Position numbers and translations under genes: made by a program
Source: Candidatus Gastranaerophilales bacterium
GTDB lineage: Bacteria > Cyanobacteriota > Vampirovibrionia > Gastranaerophilales > Gastranaerophilaceae
Reading direction: 5' to 3'
Assembly: GCA_944323685.1 (NCBI GenBank)
Contig: CALUTJ010000002.1
Coordinates: forward strand, 62,001 to 126,000
DNA length: 64,000 bases
Shown here: positions 61,233-64,000 of the stretch, in pieces
How the letters are laid out: each line of letters opens with the position of its first letter
Position numbering within the stretch: position 1 is the stretch's first letter
The notes under the pieces: generated by a model
Seen by the model: the letters and a program-made list of their open reading frames with translations, nothing else
Database searches by the model: none
What the model was told of the DNA's origin: nothing

Positions 61233-63743
61233 ATGTCGGCAAAAAATTTCGACTACGAAGGGTTTACAAAAAACATAGTGGAACAGGTCAAAGACTTGAT
61301 TCCGAAAAATTTTAATGAATCACAAAAACAATATGTAGAAGATACGGTTTACAAATACACATACACAGCCGGAGAATTTTTAAGCGAAAGTGATATAAGC
61401 AATTCCATAACGATATCTCAAGCATCTACAGCAGCCGGAGTTCTTGCTCAAACAATTTTTCACAAAGTATGTGAGCTTATATCTACTGCCACGCCAAAAG
61501 AAAATTGGGATAAAACCCTGCAAAATGTTGCTTTTGTCAGTTTTGAAGTTATTAAAAACGGTATCTTAAAAGATTTGCCGGCGGACGAGCTCTTTGCACA
61601 AATAGAAGAAGCAATAAAAAATCCCGAACAGTATACTAATTTCAGTGATTATGAAATAGAAGACTGTTATATGACTGTTGAAGAAGCCCTGAAAGAGCTG
61701 GAAAATTTAACACAAAAAATCAAAGATGAACCTGATAACACAGGGCTTTATCACAAAAAGACAGAAATTTTACAATATCTGGCAACAGAACAGCCGGAAG
61801 ATTATACAAAATACAGCGAAAATATTTTGCAAATGTATGAAAAATTAATTGAGCTTGAGCCTGCTGAAAAGTTTAATTATTTAATAATAATGGCAAATAT
61901 ACTAGTTTCGCTTCAAAAAAACGACAAGGCAATTGAGATTGCGACAACGCTGCTTGAAGAAACCGAAGATATAAACGAAAAAATATCTCTGCTTTCGTTC
62001 AGAGCAGACTGTTACGAAGATATTCAAAACTACGAAGCAGCGCTGGCTGACTGCGATGAGATACTTAACATTCAGGAAACCGCGCTCTTTTTGGCAACAC
62101 GGGCAAAATACCTGCAATTTTTGAATAAATTTGATAATGCCATAGAAGATTTGCAAAAAGCAATTGAGCTTGATGCAAACAATCCGTATCTTTTCGAGGA
62201 GATGGCAAAGTGCTGTACCGCAAAAGGGGATTACAACAGCGCCTTAATAAATTACGAAAAAATTTTGCAGAACAATCCTTCCGATATTGTTATCGGCTCT
62301 GCCGCCGAATGCTGCGAAAAGCTGGGGAAATTAGATAAAGCTATCGGGCTTTATGATAGAGCAATCAACGACAAACCTTTTGATTTGGATTTACAGGCAG
62401 AAAGAGGAGTATTGTATTTTAAAGACGGGCAATACGAAAAATTTCTGAATGATTTTGAAAATATTTTAGGAAAAGAACCGGCACACTCTTGCGCTCAGAT
62501 ATTTTTTGACACAAAAACACTGTCGATAAAATATGTTTTAACAGACATAATTGAAGCTTTAAAAACTAATACCGCGCATACACAATTGCTGGCCTTCTTT
62601 TTAAAAGAATACTCCGCAATAAATTATCATATAGAAAATTATAAAAAATCGCTGCAATACTGCGATGAGGCGCTGGAGCTGCAAAAAGATTACGAAAGCG
62701 CATACACCCAGAAAGTACTTACGCTGATTGAATTAAAAGAAACTCAAAAAGCAAAAAAACTCTCTGATGAAAGGTATTTGTTTATTTTGAACAATCCCGA
62801 GAAATTAACTTTGAAAGAAAAATTTGAAAGTTTTTGTTCACGGGTTCAATGCCTGTATGCTATCGGGGATAGGGATTCGGCAATACTGCTTTTTTCAAAA
62901 ACGGTTCAAGAGTTCGAGGTTGAAGAATCAATAATATATCTGAGCATATCTAACTTAATCAATAAATTCAAAAAATCCGATAAAGATTTTGCCATGAGAT
63001 TGGAATCAATATTCAAAGACAAATTGAAACCTGAAAGCATATTGACGGACTTGAACCAAAAAATTGAAGAAAATCCGAAGGACGCTGATATTTACGCACG
63101 CAGGGCAGATTTTTATTCCTCATATGATGGAAATTACAACTATAGTGCAGCGATAAAAGATTATACAAGAGCTATTGAAATAAAACCGGATAACGCAGAT
63201 TATTACGCACACAGAAGTTCTTGTTACAAACTTTTGGATAAATATGATGAAGCGCTGGAAGATATAAATAAAGCAATTGAGCTTGGACCAGATAATATTG
63301 ACTATTACGAAAAAAGAGGCGAAATATATTACTGTTATCAGGAGGCAAGCCTCAAACAAAAGGCTATCGCGGATTATAAAAAAGTACTTGAAAGCACAAA
63401 GAAGTGTTCATTAGCAGCTTCGTACCAATATTTGATAGCAGAAATTTATGAATACCTTAAAGACTATAAAAATGCCTTAATTTACTACGAACAAAGTGCA
63501 AACAATGACAACTTTCAAAAACTCTCTGCATATTCTTCTGCGGCACAGTGCTGTCACAAAGCAAAACAATATTCTAAAGCCTGTGATTATTGTGAAAAAG
63601 CCCTTAAAACAGCAACAGACACAAATATGCTGATTCTTGTTGAAGAAGAATTGTTCAAAATATTACAAGAAATTGCGCAACAATCACCAGAGTTAAAAGC
63701 CAGAACATCTGAACTTTTAAACAAATATGAAACAACAGATTAA
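61233..63743 (+). CDS. Large tetratricopeptide repeat protein (836 aa)
   Basis: The first 150 residues are not TPR-like. From about residue 150 to 820 the protein is a chain of TPR units (YEDIQNYEAALADCDEILNI, FDNAIEDLQKAIELDANNPY, YDEALEDINKAIELGPDNID), with breaks around 420-500 and 560-610. There is no signal peptide or span. GGTGG lies 9 nt before the ATG. It is presumably a scaffold; partners are unknown. It shares the repeat style with the TPR genes at 37-40 kb. Confidence 0.85.
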   Translation: MSAKNFDYEGFTKNIVEQVKDLIPKNFNESQKQYVEDTVYKYTYTAGEFLSESDISNSITISQASTAAGVLAQTIFHKVCELISTATPKENWDKTLQNVAFVSFEVIKNGILKDLPADELFAQIEEAIKNPEQYTNFSDYEIEDCYMTVEEALKELENLTQKIKDEPDNTGLYHKKTEILQYLATEQPEDYTKYSENILQMYEKLIELEPAEKFNYLIIMANILVSLQKNDKAIEIATTLLEETEDINEKISLLSFRADCYEDIQNYEAALADCDEILNIQETALFLATRAKYLQFLNKFDNAIEDLQKAIELDANNPYLFEEMAKCCTAKGDYNSALINYEKILQNNPSDIVIGSAAECCEKLGKLDKAIGLYDRAINDKPFDLDLQAERGVLYFKDGQYEKFLNDFENILGKEPAHSCAQIFFDTKTLSIKYVLTDIIEALKTNTAHTQLLAFFLKEYSAINYHIENYKKSLQYCDEALELQKDYESAYTQKVLTLIELKETQKAKKLSDERYLFILNNPEKLTLKEKFESFCSRVQCLYAIGDRDSAILLFSKTVQEFEVEESIIYLSISNLINKFKKSDKDFAMRLESIFKDKLKPESILTDLNQKIEENPKDADIYARRADFYSSYDGNYNYSAAIKDYTRAIEIKPDNADYYAHRSSCYKLLDKYDEALEDINKAIELGPDNIDYYEKRGEIYYCYQEASLKQKAIADYKKVLESTKKCSLAASYQYLIAEIYEYLKDYKNALIYYEQSANNDNFQKLSAYSSAAQCCHKAKQYSKACDYCEKALKTATDTNMLILVEEELFKILQEIAQQSPELKARTSELLNKYETTD

Positions 63744-63797
63744 ACAACAGCGTTGTTATCCGATTTCTAAAATGTCGCTACATTAAATATTTACAAC

Positions 63798-63823
63798 AAA
63801 AAGACCCTTTTAAGGGTCTTTTG
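63798..63823. terminator. Bidirectional terminator between TPR gene and tRNA-Cys
   Basis: AAAGACCCTT / AAGGGTCTTT forms a perfect 10-bp stem with a 2-base centre and A/T tracts on both sides. Confidence 0.85.
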
Positions 63824-63831
63824 TAATTAAT

Positions 63832-63903
63832 AGGCGGCACCCAGATTCGAACTGGGGGATAAAGGCTTTGCAGGCCTCTGCCTTACCACTTGGCCATGCC
63901 GCC
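63832..63903 (-). tRNA. tRNA-Cys (GCA)
   Basis: Read leftward, the 72-nt cloverleaf starts GGCGGCA and ends TGCCGCC-T: a perfect 7-bp acceptor stem and discriminator U73, as expected for tRNA-Cys. The anticodon loop CTGCAAA gives anticodon GCA. The T-loop is TTCGAAT with a 5-bp CCCAG/CTGGG stem. The 3' CCA is not encoded. Confidence 0.97.
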
Positions 63904-64000
63904 ATCTATTCATATTTTAAATTATAACCTAAATATTTTTTTATATCAGATGTTAAATTGTGAGATTGGAGTTTAGAGTCCTGTTTTGTTTTTTTAGTTT
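63904..64000. other. Window end without visible feature
   Basis: These 97 AT-rich bases lie upstream of tRNA-Cys and must hold its promoter. No clear hexamers or gene are seen. Confidence 0.3.

Overview
The window is about 64 kb of AT-rich chromosome from a Gram-negative-type, probably anaerobic bacterium. The outer-membrane efflux channel and periplasmic adaptor point to a double membrane. A giant pyruvate:ferredoxin oxidoreductase, rubrerythrin and rubredoxin point to fermentative, oxygen-sensitive life. Prepilin-like proteins with an FTLAEVLVTLMIIGVIAAMT-type N-terminus, a cyanobacterial-style OmpR regulator, SpeD, a GGDEF/HD-GYP hybrid, many TPR proteins and short S-F-K-[GA] motifs in lineage-type proteins together resemble the non-photosynthetic gut relatives of Cyanobacteria (Vampirovibrionia, Gastranaerophilales). 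That placement is inference; the window has no rRNA to test it.

Layout. 1-7 kb: the end of a LuxR-type regulator, pnp, an anchored Asn/Gln-rich protein, then a tight operon pyrH-frr-cdsA-rnc-rpe. 7.5-10.8 kb: a DHHW-type SGNH protein and an MBOAT acyltransferase, an AlgJ/AlgI-like pair for acylating a surface glycan; the first gene carries a C10 tract. 10.9-15.3 kb: an 842-residue internally duplicated protein, rsmH, an FtsL-like gene and a small anchored TPR protein. 15.3-18.7 kb: a GGDEF/HD-GYP protein, an orphan response regulator and speD. 18.8-23.7 kb: rpsL-rpsG cut short by a terminator (no fusA/tuf follows), then nifJ. 23.9-31.2 kb: two tandem secreted matrixin-like proteases, pyrimidine-nucleoside phosphorylase, a tiny S-F-K protein, tyrS-cysK-cysE, and a Fur/PerR-rubredoxin-rubrerythrin stress cluster with a visible promoter and operator.

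31.4-36.2 kb: a MarR-EmrA-EmrB drug efflux operon divergent from its outer-membrane channel, with a perfect palindrome between them. 36.6-41.7 kb: TPR proteins and pilT. 42-51 kb: metG, rph, a HEAT-queC-DUF366-SPOR operon, serS-tmk, and two near-identical small winged-helix genes. 51-64 kb: leuD-leuB, a radical-SAM-like protein without the usual cluster motif, several small unknowns, aspS, rnpA, two tandem pilin-like genes behind bioA, a large TPR protein and tRNA-Cys(GCA).

The most unusual signal is a dispersed 177-nt element: five full copies of identical length plus one truncated copy between 31 and 58 kb. Each carries inverted repeats that could fold as hairpins. The same end of the element always faces the 3' end of a neighbouring gene, and one copy supplies the last six sense codons and the stop codon of rnpA.
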